Shown: positions 1-10,088 of the stretch, in pieces
Numbering within the stretch: position 1 is the stretch's first letter
Layout of the letters: every line of letters begins with the position of its first letter
NCBI GenBank assembly: GCA_016946835.1
Contig: JACVTC010000126.1
Span: 82,501 to 146,500 of the forward strand
DNA length: 64,000 bases
Origin: Neocallimastix lanati (nom. inval.)
Lineage: Eukaryota > Neocallimastigomycota > Neocallimastigomycetes > Neocallimastigales > Neocallimastigaceae
Direction of reading: 5' to 3'
Notes under the pieces: generated by a model
What the model saw: the letters and a program-made list of their open reading frames with translations, nothing else
Databases searched by the model: none
Told to the model about the DNA's origin: nothing
Made by a program: the position numbers and the translations under genes

Positions 1-897
1 CTATATATCTATCGACAAATGTTTTTAATGATAATAATAAATATGTTTTTGCTTGAAATAATTTCAATAATCATTCTATTTAATACAATTCAAATATTGT
101 TCTAAATAATATTAAATTAATAAATAAATCGCAATTTCTAAAATACTCGAATTATATCATCTCCAGTATAAAACCCTAAAAAATAATTTTGTACTAATAA
201 AAATCAAACCTTTTATCATTACAGGATTTTTAAATAACATATGGTTATATCTACTGTTTCTTGAACTTTATAATCAATCAAATTTTTATCTATTTTATAA
301 TTGAATATTTAAAATTAGTGTTTAATTATAAGATTAATTTTGTCAAGTTAAAAATTAATATTCCACATAATTAATTTATAATGAAATCGAACTTTCTTTA
401 TACAATTTGTTATATATAATACATATAGTATTCCACTTATTAGAATTATATTCAATAAATAGTAAAACAATTTATTTAATTCATTAACTATTTATTAAAC
501 TTTAATTAAATTTAAATTTTAATTATTATATAATTTTAATTTAATATTAATTTTCCATTGTTTTAAAATTTATAATAGAAAAGCAATAATAATAAAAGTG
601 ATTTAATAATTAATATTCATATATTATATTTCAATATATAATAAACTATATATATATAATTTGTTGTTTACAGATACTTTTATCAAATATATATCAATTT
701 GAAAATAAAAAATGTAAACTTTAATTAATATAGATTAGAGTTTGTAGGTAACACAAAACTAATTATGTTGCTTGTTGCTAATCTTAATAAGTACTAAAAA
801 TATATATATATTATAATTATAAAAATAATAACTATTTTTTACTATTATTTAACGTGCCACTTTAATATAATCCTCTCCATTAATTTTATGTGTATAG
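1..897. other. AT-rich intergenic DNA
   Basis: No gene is visible. The stretch is almost pure A+T with short poly(A/T) runs and TA repeats. The last ~50 bases look like the end of an intron, closing in TGTATAG at 891-897 just before the Cys-rich pseudogene, so earlier exons of that gene may once have lain here. I could not recognise any. Confidence 0.6.
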
Positions 898-1469
898 GTA
901 AATAAAGAAGGTTATGCACGTAATTATATTAATCTTCCAGATGAAAATGGGAATATAAGCACATATATTAGCTATATTTGCAATCAATCTTGTATCTCTG
1001 GATATAATTATAGTGAAACTCATTATATTTCTTATAAATGCACCAATAATTCGGACTGCTTATATAATAAATGTGTTAATAATTTTTGTACTTTCGATAA
1101 TGAATCTTCTATAGAATATTGCAATAATATATATAAACTTTTTCTTTATATTGAATATTCGTGTATTTATTATGTTAAAGTTCCAGATGATGCACATAAA
1201 ATAAAAATAAAGAATGTTCATCTAAAAAATGTGAAAATATATTTTACGAAATTCTTGAAACATATGACATACATAAAATTAGAGTAAATAATCAATTTTG
1301 TACTTTAATTTTATGAATATTTGTATTATTTTTTATAATCATATTGATTATGTATTGTATTCATTATTACTATATTGAAAAAAAAATAAATTTACAAAGA
1401 TCCAAAAATAATTTTACTAAGAATAATGTCATTTTAAATAAGAACATATTTAAATTTATAAAATATTAA
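898..1469 (+). pseudogene. Pseudogene of a Cys-rich extracellular/membrane protein
   Basis: The stretch begins after an acceptor-like TATAG and reads as a Cys-rich extracellular segment. Its spacing includes Cys-x5-Cys-x4-Cys-x4-Cys (NNSDCLYNKCVNNFCTF), a motif I associate with large anaerobic-fungus surface proteins. At about 1215 the homologous reading moves to another frame (SSKKCENIFYEILETYD), and an in-frame TGA follows shortly after. Reading on gives a hydrophobic segment (IFVLFFIIILIMYCIHYYY) and a short basic tail that stops at 1467-1469. The layout suggests a type I membrane protein with a Cys-rich ectodomain, one helix and a short cytoplasmic tail. One frameshift and one stop make it a pseudogene. 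It could instead be the last exon of a gene with assembly errors. I do not know its function. Confidence 0.55.
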
Positions 1470-1949
1470 TTGGAACTTAGGACTCTCTTAACAAAAATAT
1501 AAATAAAAAAAAATGCAATTATAAAAAAAAAAAAAAATTAGTACTTATATATAAATTTTATAAACTTTTATCACATTCAATATTAAAATTTTAATACTAT
1601 ATATTTGATTATTAATTAAATACTTTTTTTTTTATTATTAATATTTTAAAAACAAAACCAATTTTAAATTAAATGCATTAATAAAAAGAAATAAAAAAAA
1701 TAATGATATATAAAGTCAATTGTATGGAAAATACAGAATATAGGGTAAATAAGACTATTTAATTTAATAAATATTATAATTATTAAAAACAATATAAAAA
1801 TAAAATAACAATAAAAATAATAATAAAAGTTTTAAATAAAATATTTAAAAAAATTATAATATATAAAAAACAAAATAGTTTTGAAGTAATATCTTTAAAA
1901 ACAAATTTTTTTTTAAATTATTTATTTCTATTTTTATATTTTTTTTTTT
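1470..1949. other. AT-rich spacer between convergent genes
   Basis: Low-complexity A/T sequence between the pseudogene (+) and the mannosyltransferase (-), both of which end here. It would hold both 3' ends. No specific signal can be singled out in this composition. Confidence 0.5.
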
Positions 1950-3506
1950 TTAAAGAACTTTTAATTCAGGAATAACAAAATGATTTTGTTTTTCTCTATT
2001 TAAAATTGTATTTAAATTTTGAAGTTCATTGTCATTTAGAGGAGTTGGATCTTTTTTAAGTTTTAAACAAGAAAGATCCGGTGTCCATTCACCATCATCG
2101 TCATCTATGAAATAACTATCAAAATTTATTAATGAATTTTCATTTATAACTTTATTTTTGTCTTTGACGATATGACCATTCCAAAACATAAATTTACCAT
2201 TACTTAGCATGTGACCAATATGACCGCATAATATTTTATCATTGCCTGCTTGTATTGTCTCACCAATATAAGTGCAGGGAACCGAATTCATATTATAATG
2301 TTGACGTGCGATATCAAATCCCATCCAAAATGTTTCCTTATCTCCATAAACATATTTATATACAACATCTTCTCTAATTCTTTTTTCATTTAATTTGCAT
2401 GTTGCTAATAATCCAAGAATATTTTTTGTTTTATTCATTACCACAGTACTTGATTCCATTTCATGTGCTGTTATTTCATTCCAAAATCTTAAAGCCTTTG
2501 TTTCAGGTAATGGATTAATCATCCATGATTTCAACCATATAGAACCAGGATGTGAACCAGGATAGAGAGTCCTATCACGGAAAAATAATGTTCCTTTCTC
2601 TATATATCCCTCATCTTCAAATAATTCAATAGGATCTCTTAAATAAACTACATCAGCATCTATTAAAATTACTTCTTCAAAGCGAGAAGCTAAAATAGCA
2701 AATGGTTTAATTGCCCATCCACTAATATCAATCACTTTATTATCAAAGTATTTTGAAATATCTGTTACATAAACCTCATCATACGAAGTAAGAATATTAC
2801 GATTCACTTTAGACAAATCATTTTCTCCATAATAAAATACTTCTATTGGTAATTTAGTTTTCAAAACATTACGGAAAGTATCTATAGTACTTCTTGCAAA
2901 TTTAAAATGTTTATCACCAGTACAGACTACTATTCCTTTTCCGTTAGAATTTTTTATTATATCAGCTAATGACTTAAACCGATGATTATATATCCATGGA
3001 TATAAAGATTGATGGACTGTAGCTAATATTTTTTTATCATTTGATAATTTCTTTAATTTCTTTTGAGAAAGAAAAGAAGAGCTATCAATTAATATATTTC
3101 TATATTTTTTTAAATTGTTAATTTCCTCATTGGTGTTATAATTTTCAAATATTAATTTCCAAAATATTGTATGTATTTCAATTCTTTTTCTTAATTCTGT
3201 AAATTCTTCTACATTTATTGGACCTTCAATCATATTAAATATTCTTTCTATTATATCATTTTCGGTTTCACTTTTAGAATCACTACTATAAAGAATGTCA
3301 TTTAATTCTGAAATTTCTTTAAAATTTATTTTAGGGTTACTATTTCCTTTACTTTCAATATCCTTTAATTCTTTGTTTTTAATAAGAGTTATTAAATTAT
3401 TATAATTATTTTTATATAGAATTATTTGGAAAAGAGATAAAATTATGATAAATAAAACCGCAATTATTATGATTACTCTTTTTTTTATTAATAGAAATTT
3501 CATCAT
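1950..3506 (-). CDS. MNN1/GT71-type alpha-mannosyltransferase, type II Golgi protein
   Basis: This 518-residue protein matches fungal 'mannosyltransferase putative' glycosyltransferases (GT71; MNN1/MNT family). These use GDP-mannose in the Golgi to add terminal alpha-linked mannose to N- or O-glycans. The N-terminus has a short basic cytoplasmic end and one hydrophobic anchor (residues ~9-31), followed by a Lys/Asn-rich stem. The catalytic part starts near residue 190 with KGIVVCTGDKHFKFA, then GWAIKPFAIL. It has the metal/sugar-nucleotide DxD motif DADVVYLRDP (near 282-291), then TLFFRDRTLYPG and GDKETFWMGF, all in family order. It is uninterrupted and of ordinary family length. The MMK start at 3506 is chosen because it places the anchor at the N-terminus and upstream DNA is AT-only. 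Donor, acceptor and linkage cannot be read from sequence. The family call is secure; the exact role is not. Confidence 0.92.
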   Translation of the reverse strand: MMKFLLIKKRVIIIIAVLFIIILSLFQIILYKNNYNNLITLIKNKELKDIESKGNSNPKINFKEISELNDILYSSDSKSETENDIIERIFNMIEGPINVEEFTELRKRIEIHTIFWKLIFENYNTNEEINNLKKYRNILIDSSSFLSQKKLKKLSNDKKILATVHQSLYPWIYNHRFKSLADIIKNSNGKGIVVCTGDKHFKFARSTIDTFRNVLKTKLPIEVFYYGENDLSKVNRNILTSYDEVYVTDISKYFDNKVIDISGWAIKPFAILASRFEEVILIDADVVYLRDPIELFEDEGYIEKGTLFFRDRTLYPGSHPGSIWLKSWMINPLPETKALRFWNEITAHEMESSTVVMNKTKNILGLLATCKLNEKRIREDVVYKYVYGDKETFWMGFDIARQHYNMNSVPCTYIGETIQAGNDKILCGHIGHMLSNGKFMFWNGHIVKDKNKVINENSLINFDSYFIDDDDGEWTPDLSCLKLKKDPTPLNDNELQNLNTILNREKQNHFVIPELKVL

Positions 3507-4731
3507 ATTGATAATTTATTTATATTTGATTTTTTATTTTTATTATTTATTGTATTATTATTTATTTTGTTATTACTTTTATTATTTATTTTATTAATTC
3601 TTTTTTTTTTTTTTTTTGTTTATTTATTTTTATTTTTATTATTTATTTTATTATTTATTATTAATTTATTTTTATTTTTACTATTTATTTTGTTATTTAT
3701 TTTATTATTTTTAGCTTAATAGTATTACTTCTATTTTATTTTTATCATTTATTATTTATTATTTGTTATGATTATTTTTATTTTTTTTATTTAATTATTT
3801 TATTAAATCTAATTTTATTTTTGTTATTTTTTATTTAAAATTTAATTTAATTTTGCATAATAATTTTTAAAGTTAAAGAAAAAAAAAAAAAAAAAATATC
3901 CATTTTATGTCAATTTTATTTCTTTATTTCTTAATTCTAAAGTTTTTTTTTTTTGACATCTTTTATAATCTTGAGAATTATTGGTTCATGGCATGTCAAT
4001 CTTTTAATCTTTTGTGTCCAGTCAAATATTAAATATTTATTAATTTATATTTATTTAAATTAAAAATAAAGAGTTAATGATACTAGAAAAAAAAATTTTT
4101 TTCCAATTTTTTATTTTTTTTAAAAAAAAATTTAAAATTACTTGGAAATGTTATACAAACGGAAATTATAATTACAATTATTATAGTTGTCTCTTTAATA
4201 TATTATATTGATATATAAAAATGTATATTACATATATATAAAAATTTTTTTTTTTTTTTTCAATTTCATAAATATATTTTAACAAATAAAAATTTATAAT
4301 TAAATATAAATAATGTTAGTTTATATATATTAATATAAACTTAAAAGAATAATTTTAAAAAAAAATATATATATATAAAATTTCTATTATATTTAATTAT
4401 TTTTAGTTAAAATTTAAATCTTTAGATTACATTAATTTAATATTTAGCATATTTATTTGTATTAAAATTTTAAAATGACCCTTTTCAAACTTATTTAATA
4501 AAATTAAAAATTTTAAACAATATTATAATATATTCAATAATATTCTTTTATTAAAAATATATTATAGTAAAATAAAACTTAAAGTTATTTACATAAAAAA
4601 AAATAGAAATAAATGAAATTATTTTTCCACATGATATTAATTTATGATTTGATAATCATTTTATTTTTAAAGGTTGATGTAATATATATAAGGATTAGGA
4701 TATATAAATTTATGTGAATCTAGTGCTTTTC
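3507..4731. other. AT-rich intergenic DNA
   Basis: This is the presumed promoter side of the mannosyltransferase. It consists of ATTT-type repeats and poly(T) runs (for example around 3600-3617). Short less AT-biased snatches at 3960-4025 have no coding sense. No gene seen. Confidence 0.5.
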
Positions 4732-5065
4732 CCAATCGTGTATTTCTCAATGTGGCGTATTTTTATATGTGGCTTTTTTTAATAATCAAATATATAATAA
4801 TTAAATAAATAATAAATATTCTTTTTTTATATATATAATTTATTAATATTCAATTATAAAAATAATTTTTTATAATTCTTTTTTAATAGAATATATTATT
4901 ATTTCTTTGGAAATAGTTATTTAATAATATTTAATTGAAAATATATTATTATTTCTTTTAAAATAATAATTTATTTATATATTTATTTATGATTGTATAG
5001 AATATCTTAAAAATGTATGGCTTTATTTAAAATATTTAAACGCCACATTTTGAAATGCACGATCC
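4732..5065. mobile_element. MITE, copy 1 (~334 bp, inverted ends)
   Basis: The left end reads ATCGTGTATTTCTCAATGTG then GCGTATTTTTATATGTGGC. The right end, read on the other strand, is ATCGTGCATTTCAAAATGTG then GCGT. The first 24 bases agree at about 21 positions, so these are terminal inverted repeats of a small non-coding DNA element. The interior is AT-rich. One end carries the GTGGC motif twice; the other is followed by a segment containing AAATAAAGCCAT and ACAATCATAAATAAATATAT. The same asymmetric plan recurs, inverted, at 17411-17733, which makes this a family and not a chance palindrome. I could not fix a target duplication. No transposase gene in the window has matching ends. Confidence 0.7.
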
Positions 5066-5362
5066 CCATTAATATTATTGTTTCATTAATATTTTATATA
5101 TTATTTTAGTAATTATGCTAAAAATACAAAATATTTATTTATTAATAATTAAAATATTTAATTAATATATTGTTATAATAATTATTATTATTTTCATTGA
5201 ATATAAGGATTTATTAATAAAGTTATTTATAAGTATATTTATATAGCAAATATTTCAACATATTAATAATGTGGCTTGTTCTAGAATATTTTTAATTAAT
5301 TACATTATATTACATTTATATTAATAATTTATATTATTATTATTCTAGATTCATTTAATATA

Positions 5363-5370
5363 GAAATTAA
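5363..5370. repeat. MULE target-site duplication, left (GAAATTAA)
   Basis: Exact 8-base match to 9894-9901, lying directly outside the left end of the MULE. It is AT-rich like the surroundings, but it falls exactly at both boundaries predicted from the inverted ends. Confidence 0.8.
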
Positions 5371-6119
5371 GAATGTGGTCCATTTCGCCAATTTTTTTTT
5401 TTGAAATTTTAATAAGCCATCTATTTATTTGTGGCTTTTAAAATTTATATTATTACGCCATAAAATTTAATATAATTTTAAGTAAAAAAGAAATAAATGT
5501 ATAAATAAATAAGTAAATAAATAAATAAATAAAAATTAAAAAGGTCAATAAAAAATAAAATATTTTTATATAATTTTTTTTTTTTTTGACAATCATGTTA
5601 TAAGGAAAATGATAAATAATTATTTTCTTTATAACCTTATTTTTTATATTTTATTATTAATATTTATATTATATTTTTATATTTTATATTTTATTATTGA
5701 TATTATATTTTTATATTTTTCTATTAATATTATATTTTTATATTTTTATATTTTTATATTTTATTATTAATATCAATATAATATTTTTATATTTTATTAT
5801 TAAAAAATTTTATTTTATAAATTTATATTTAAATTAATATTATTTAAAATATTAATTTTTTATATTATAACTAAAACTTTAGTTGTTATTATAACATCTT
5901 AATAATAGAATTAAACCTTTTATTTTATATATAATTTATAAATAAAATATTAAATAATAATAAAAATTACAAAATAATATTTTTATAAGACTTAAATTAT
6001 AGCTGTAAATTGAAATTTCAAAAATTAAAATTTGTTGTTCGCATTTCAATTACTATTTATATATTACAGCAACCGTTTTGTAGAGATATATAAATAGGTT
6101 TTTTACACATATGAATTCA

Positions 6120-6540
6120 CATGTCTATTCCATATTATATATATGGGCTTGTAAAGAACATATATACTTTGGTATATATATCTTATACTATATCAGTACG
6201 ACGTCGGCGCTCCAAATTCCTAAGCAGAGGTAGCTCCAGTAGACATGTCAAATAACATCCGTGTTATCCTATAGAAATTGAACTCGTAACCCTCACAGTA
6301 TAAGCTATACAACTACACTAGGATGCCATGGGTGATCAAATATAGAAATTAAATACGTGGCAATCCAATAATGGTAGGAGCGGAATTAATACTTACCTGA
6401 AATTGTGCCATTATAACCCCTTTACCCTTTCTCCAAACCCTATCGGGAAAATCAGATAAAGAATAGATACCAGATGATTATTAAGTCCGCCACATAACAA
6501 CCAGAAGAAAGCCCAGTTCTACTTTATATGCTAAAAAATG
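6120..6540 (-). repeat. G+C-richer tRNA-related (SINE-like) block inside the MULE
   Basis: About 420 bases are much richer in G+C than the rest of the element. On the minus strand, positions ~6335-6270 resemble a decayed tRNA. CATCCTAGTGTAGTTG looks like an acceptor arm plus A box, ACGAGTTCAATTTC resembles a B box (GGTTCRANNCC), and TAGGAT pairs back with ATCCTA. Upstream on the same strand sits CAGGTAAGTAT at ~6393-6403, a perfect 5' splice-site consensus; its complement equals the U1 snRNA 5' end. The block could be a tRNA-derived SINE inserted in the MULE, or original MULE sequence. I see no clean tail or target duplication. Confidence 0.45.
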
Positions 6541-6940
6541 CTATATATATTTGTTGTTTTAAAAAGACTTAAAAGTTAATAATTTAATTAGATTATAATA
6601 TAAATAAAATAATTAATTAATTCATAAATTCTTTATTAGTATATATTAAAAAAAATAATTAATATTAATTTAGAATAAATAAATAATTAAATTTTTTTTA
6701 TATACATTAAATAAATAATTTATTTTTAAATAATAAAAATTAAAATATTTTCATATATACTTTATGTATCTGTTTTTTTTTAAAAAAAATTAAAAGAAAA
6801 AGAAATAATTAAAATACTTTTTATCTTTTAAAAAAAATTGAATATTTAATTGTTCAGAATTAATATTAAAAAATAATATTTAGATAATTAATATAATAAT
6901 TTAAAAGATATAATTAAAAACTATATATTAAAATTTATAA

Positions 6941-8362
6941 ATGGAAGAAAACATAACTATTTATATAAGTGAGTCTAATAAAGGAGAAGAACAAATCATT
7001 ATTAATAAACAATATAAATTTAATTTTTCACATTCAAGGAAAGATAATTCAAGAGTTTATAAATGTACCGAATATAAAAAAAATAATAAATGTAAATCTT
7101 TTATTATTTTAAATAATGAGAAAGAAATCTTAAAATATGAGAGTTTACATAATCATCCTGGAAACGAATATAGTGTATCCCTATCTGTAATGAAACATAA
7201 AATTAAAGATGAAATTAAAAAACATTCAAATCCTTTTGATATAAAACGAAAAAGACTATATAATGAAATTTCTAAAGAAATGGGATTTATATATCCGTGT
7301 CCAGAATATATTTCAGTTAAAACTCTAATATTAAGAAGTATTAATAAAAAACTACCATCCAATGTAACAACTTTTAATGAAATTCCTAATGAATCTGAAT
7401 ATTATAAAACTGAACGAAATGAAGATTTTATGATATTCAAAAATTCTGATTTAGTAATTTTTCAATCCCCTTTTCAAGCAAAATTATTTAAGAAATATAA
7501 TAATGATATATTTGTGGATGGTACTTTTTATATCGCACCTAAATTTAGTCAACAAGTGTTTATTACTAGAACTTACGTTAAAGAATTGAATAGTTTTTAT
7601 ACTACTTCTTATGCAATATTAAGAAATAAAAAGCAAAAAACATATAAAATGTTATTCAATAAATTAAAACAAAATTCTAATAATAATATTATAACTGAAC
7701 CAAAAAATGTACATTGCGATTTTGAAAAAGGCATATCCAAAGCAGTTAAAAAAATATTTCCTAATATAAATATTAAATACTGTATTTGGCATTATAAAAA
7801 TTTATTAGAAATTAAAAAAAATGAATTGTGCCGTAATGAAGTGAACGATGATGAAAAAATATTTAATTATTACAAAGGAATTTCAAACTTACCATTTATC
7901 AACCCTGAATACATAATGGATATTTTTTCATTAATTAAAACTAAATCCATTGAAAAAAATTCTTGTCAATTTTTAAAATTTTTAGAATATTTTTATGAAA
8001 CATATTTAATTGGTTACGATATGAAAAGTTGGAATTATTATAATAATATTGAACATATAACCAATAATGCTTCAGAATCACTCAATAATTCTTTAAATAA
8101 ACTATTTCCAATGAAACCAAATTTTTATGAATTAATAAATAAATTAAAAGAACACGAACATTTATCATATTATGATTACCAAATGAAAATAAAAGGAATT
8201 TGGAGAATGAAAAAAAAAATAAAAACAAAAACTGATGAAATTAATATCTTAATTGAAAAATACAAAAATAAAGAAGCCAAGTTAATTAATATAAAATATG
8301 ATAGAAGTGATCTTTCTAAATTGTGGTTTGAATGTTTAACTAATTTAAATAATATTTTATAA
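6941..8362 (+). CDS. MULE transposase with FLYWCH-type zinc finger
   Basis: This 473-residue protein has an N-terminal FLYWCH/WRKY-like zinc finger (Cys42, Cys51, His70, His72 in KCTEYKKNNKC...HNHPG). Such fingers bind the transposon ends. A MULE (Mutator-like) RNase H-fold transposase domain follows from ~185 to 385. The probable catalytic triad is Asp193 (FVDGTF), Asp260 (HCDFEKG) and Glu379 (TNNASESLN). The family's CxxH is present at Cys281/His284 (YCIWHYK). The C-terminus is Lys-rich. Expected reaction: cut-and-paste movement of the flanking element. It lies between matching inverted ends with an exact 8-bp target duplication, so it is the element's own gene. The frame is uninterrupted, all catalytic residues are present and no intron is needed. 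Host domesticated MULE genes exist, but these element ends argue against that here. Confidence 0.9.
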   Translation: MEENITIYISESNKGEEQIIINKQYKFNFSHSRKDNSRVYKCTEYKKNNKCKSFIILNNEKEILKYESLHNHPGNEYSVSLSVMKHKIKDEIKKHSNPFDIKRKRLYNEISKEMGFIYPCPEYISVKTLILRSINKKLPSNVTTFNEIPNESEYYKTERNEDFMIFKNSDLVIFQSPFQAKLFKKYNNDIFVDGTFYIAPKFSQQVFITRTYVKELNSFYTTSYAILRNKKQKTYKMLFNKLKQNSNNNIITEPKNVHCDFEKGISKAVKKIFPNINIKYCIWHYKNLLEIKKNELCRNEVNDDEKIFNYYKGISNLPFINPEYIMDIFSLIKTKSIEKNSCQFLKFLEYFYETYLIGYDMKSWNYYNNIEHITNNASESLNNSLNKLFPMKPNFYELINKLKEHEHLSYYDYQMKIKGIWRMKKKIKTKTDEINILIEKYKNKEAKLINIKYDRSDLSKLWFECLTNLNNIL

Positions 8363-8559
8363 ATATTATTTAATAATAAATAATTATGAAATGACAGAGG
8401 AATTTCCAAAAGAAAAAATCATTAAAATTCTTTCATACAAAAACTTATAATTAAATTTATTAATTAAAATTTTATAATTATTAAAAAGTTAAAATGTTTA
8501 TATACTTGATAAAATTTATGTAGTTTAAATAAATATTCTATAATTTTATTATTATAATT

Positions 8560-9640
8560 TATTTTATTAATAATTGTTTAAATATTTTATTAATATTTTT
8601 TTTAAAATAAATAATCCTATATTTTTATACTTTATTATTAATATCAATAATATATTTTTATATTTTTATATTTTTATATTTTATTATTAATGTTTATAAT
8701 TAATTTTATTAATAATTGTTTAAATATTTTATTAATTTTTTTTTTTTAAATAAATAAATCTATATAATTGTTAAAGTATTTTATTAATATTTTTTTTAAA
8801 TAATAAATCTATATAATTGTTAAAGTATTTTATTAATAGTTGTTTAAATATTTTATTAATATTTTTTAAATAAATAAATCTATATAATTGTTAAAGTATT
8901 TTATTAATATTTTTTTTTAAATAAATAAATCTATATAATTGTTAAAATATTTTATTAATATTTTTTTTAAATAAATAAATTTATATAATTGTTAAAGTAT
9001 TTTATTAATATTTTTTTTAAATAAATAAATCTATATAATTGTTAAAGTATTTTATTAATATTTTTTTTTAAATAAATAAATCTATATAATTGTTAAAGTA
9101 TTTTATTAATATTTTTTTTTAAATAAATAAATCTATATAATTGTTAAAGTATTTTATTAATATTTTTTTTAAATTAATAAATCTATATAATTGCTAAAGT
9201 ATTTTATTAATAGTTGTTTAAATATTTTATTAATATTTTTTAAATAAATAAATCTATATAATTGTTAAAGTATTTTATTAATATTTTTTTTTAAATAAAT
9301 AAATCTATATAATTGTTAAAGTATTTTATTAATATTTTTTTTTTAAATAAATAAATCTATATAATTGTTAAAGTATTTTATTAATATTTTTTTTAAATAA
9401 ATAAATCTATATAATTGCTAAAATATTTTATTAATAGTTGTTTAAATATTTTATTAATATTTTTTAAATAAATAAATCTATATAATTGCTAAAATATTTT
9501 ATTAATAGTTGTTTAAATAAATAAATCTATATAATTGCTAAAGTATTTTATTAATAGTTGTTTAAATATTTTATTAATATTTTTTAAATAAATAAATCTA
9601 TATAATTGTTAAAGTATTTTATTAATATATTTTTTTTTAA
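8560..9640. repeat. Minisatellite of ~50-80 bp units (about 16 copies) inside the MULE
   Basis: A tandem array follows the transposase stop. The core unit is AAATAAATAAATCTATATAA then TTGTTAAAGTATTTTATTAA then a T-run, about 50-52 bp. Some units carry an extra ~30 bp (AGTTGTTTAAATATTTTATT). I count about 16 occurrences of CTATATAATTG (one reads TTATATAATTG). Units differ mostly in T-run length and in GTT/GCT after ATAATT. The array sits just inside the right end, where MULE subterminal repeats often serve as transposase binding arrays; that role is inferred. Confidence 0.85.
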
Positions 9641-9893
9641 AATAAACCTTTTAATTGTTTGAATATTAAACCTTTTAATTGTTTGAATATTTTATTTTAA
9701 TTTTTTTTTTTTTTGTAAAAAAATATTTATTTTTATCTAACCATTATAATTTATTTAATTATTCACTTAATAAATTTTAAGAAAAAAATTACAAATTAAT
9801 AATACAACAAAATAGTATCATATAACTATTAATTTAAAAAGCCTCAAAATTTGATATATCACGTGAAAAAAATTGGCGTTTTGGACCTCTCCC

Positions 9894-9901
9894 GAAATTA
9901 A
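9894..9901. repeat. MULE target-site duplication, right (GAAATTAA)
   Basis: Right-hand partner of 5363-5370, directly outside the CTCTCCC terminus of the MULE. Confidence 0.8.
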
Positions 9902-10042
9902 CAATTATAATTAATATATAAAATTAATATTTATAAAAAGAATAAGAATAAAAATTGTTATACCGTTTTTATAAAATAATTATTTTAGCGATAAATTTAA
10001 TAGTGGAATTAAAATATTGAAATATTATATTAATATAATTTA

Positions 10043-10088
<46 letters not shown>

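Larger units (their letters stand above)
5371..9893 (+). mobile_element. Complete MULE (Mutator-like) DNA transposon, ~4.5 kb
   Basis: The element is bounded by inverted ends. The left end contains GGTCC-ATTT-CGCCAATTTTTTT from 5377, and the right end read in reverse contains GGTCC-AAAA-CGCCAATTTTTTT from 9887. Weaker similarity continues ~70 bp inward around GGCTTTT-AAA. Immediately outside lies an exact 8-bp direct repeat, GAAATTAA, at 5363-5370 and 9894-9901. That is the target duplication expected of MULEs (8-11 bp). Inside, in order, are a G+C-richer tRNA-related block (~6120-6540), the transposase gene (6941-8362) and a minisatellite (~8560-9640). The transposase frame is open and the catalytic residues are present, so the element may be a source of non-autonomous copies. 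The outermost six bases of the two ends differ at four positions, so the left end may be partly decayed. Confidence 0.85.

Noticed and set aside
6393-6403. U1 snRNA gene suggested by ATACTTACCTG on the plus strand
   Set aside because: The downstream sequence lacks the U1-70K loop and other U1 stems. The string is better read as a splice donor on the other strand.
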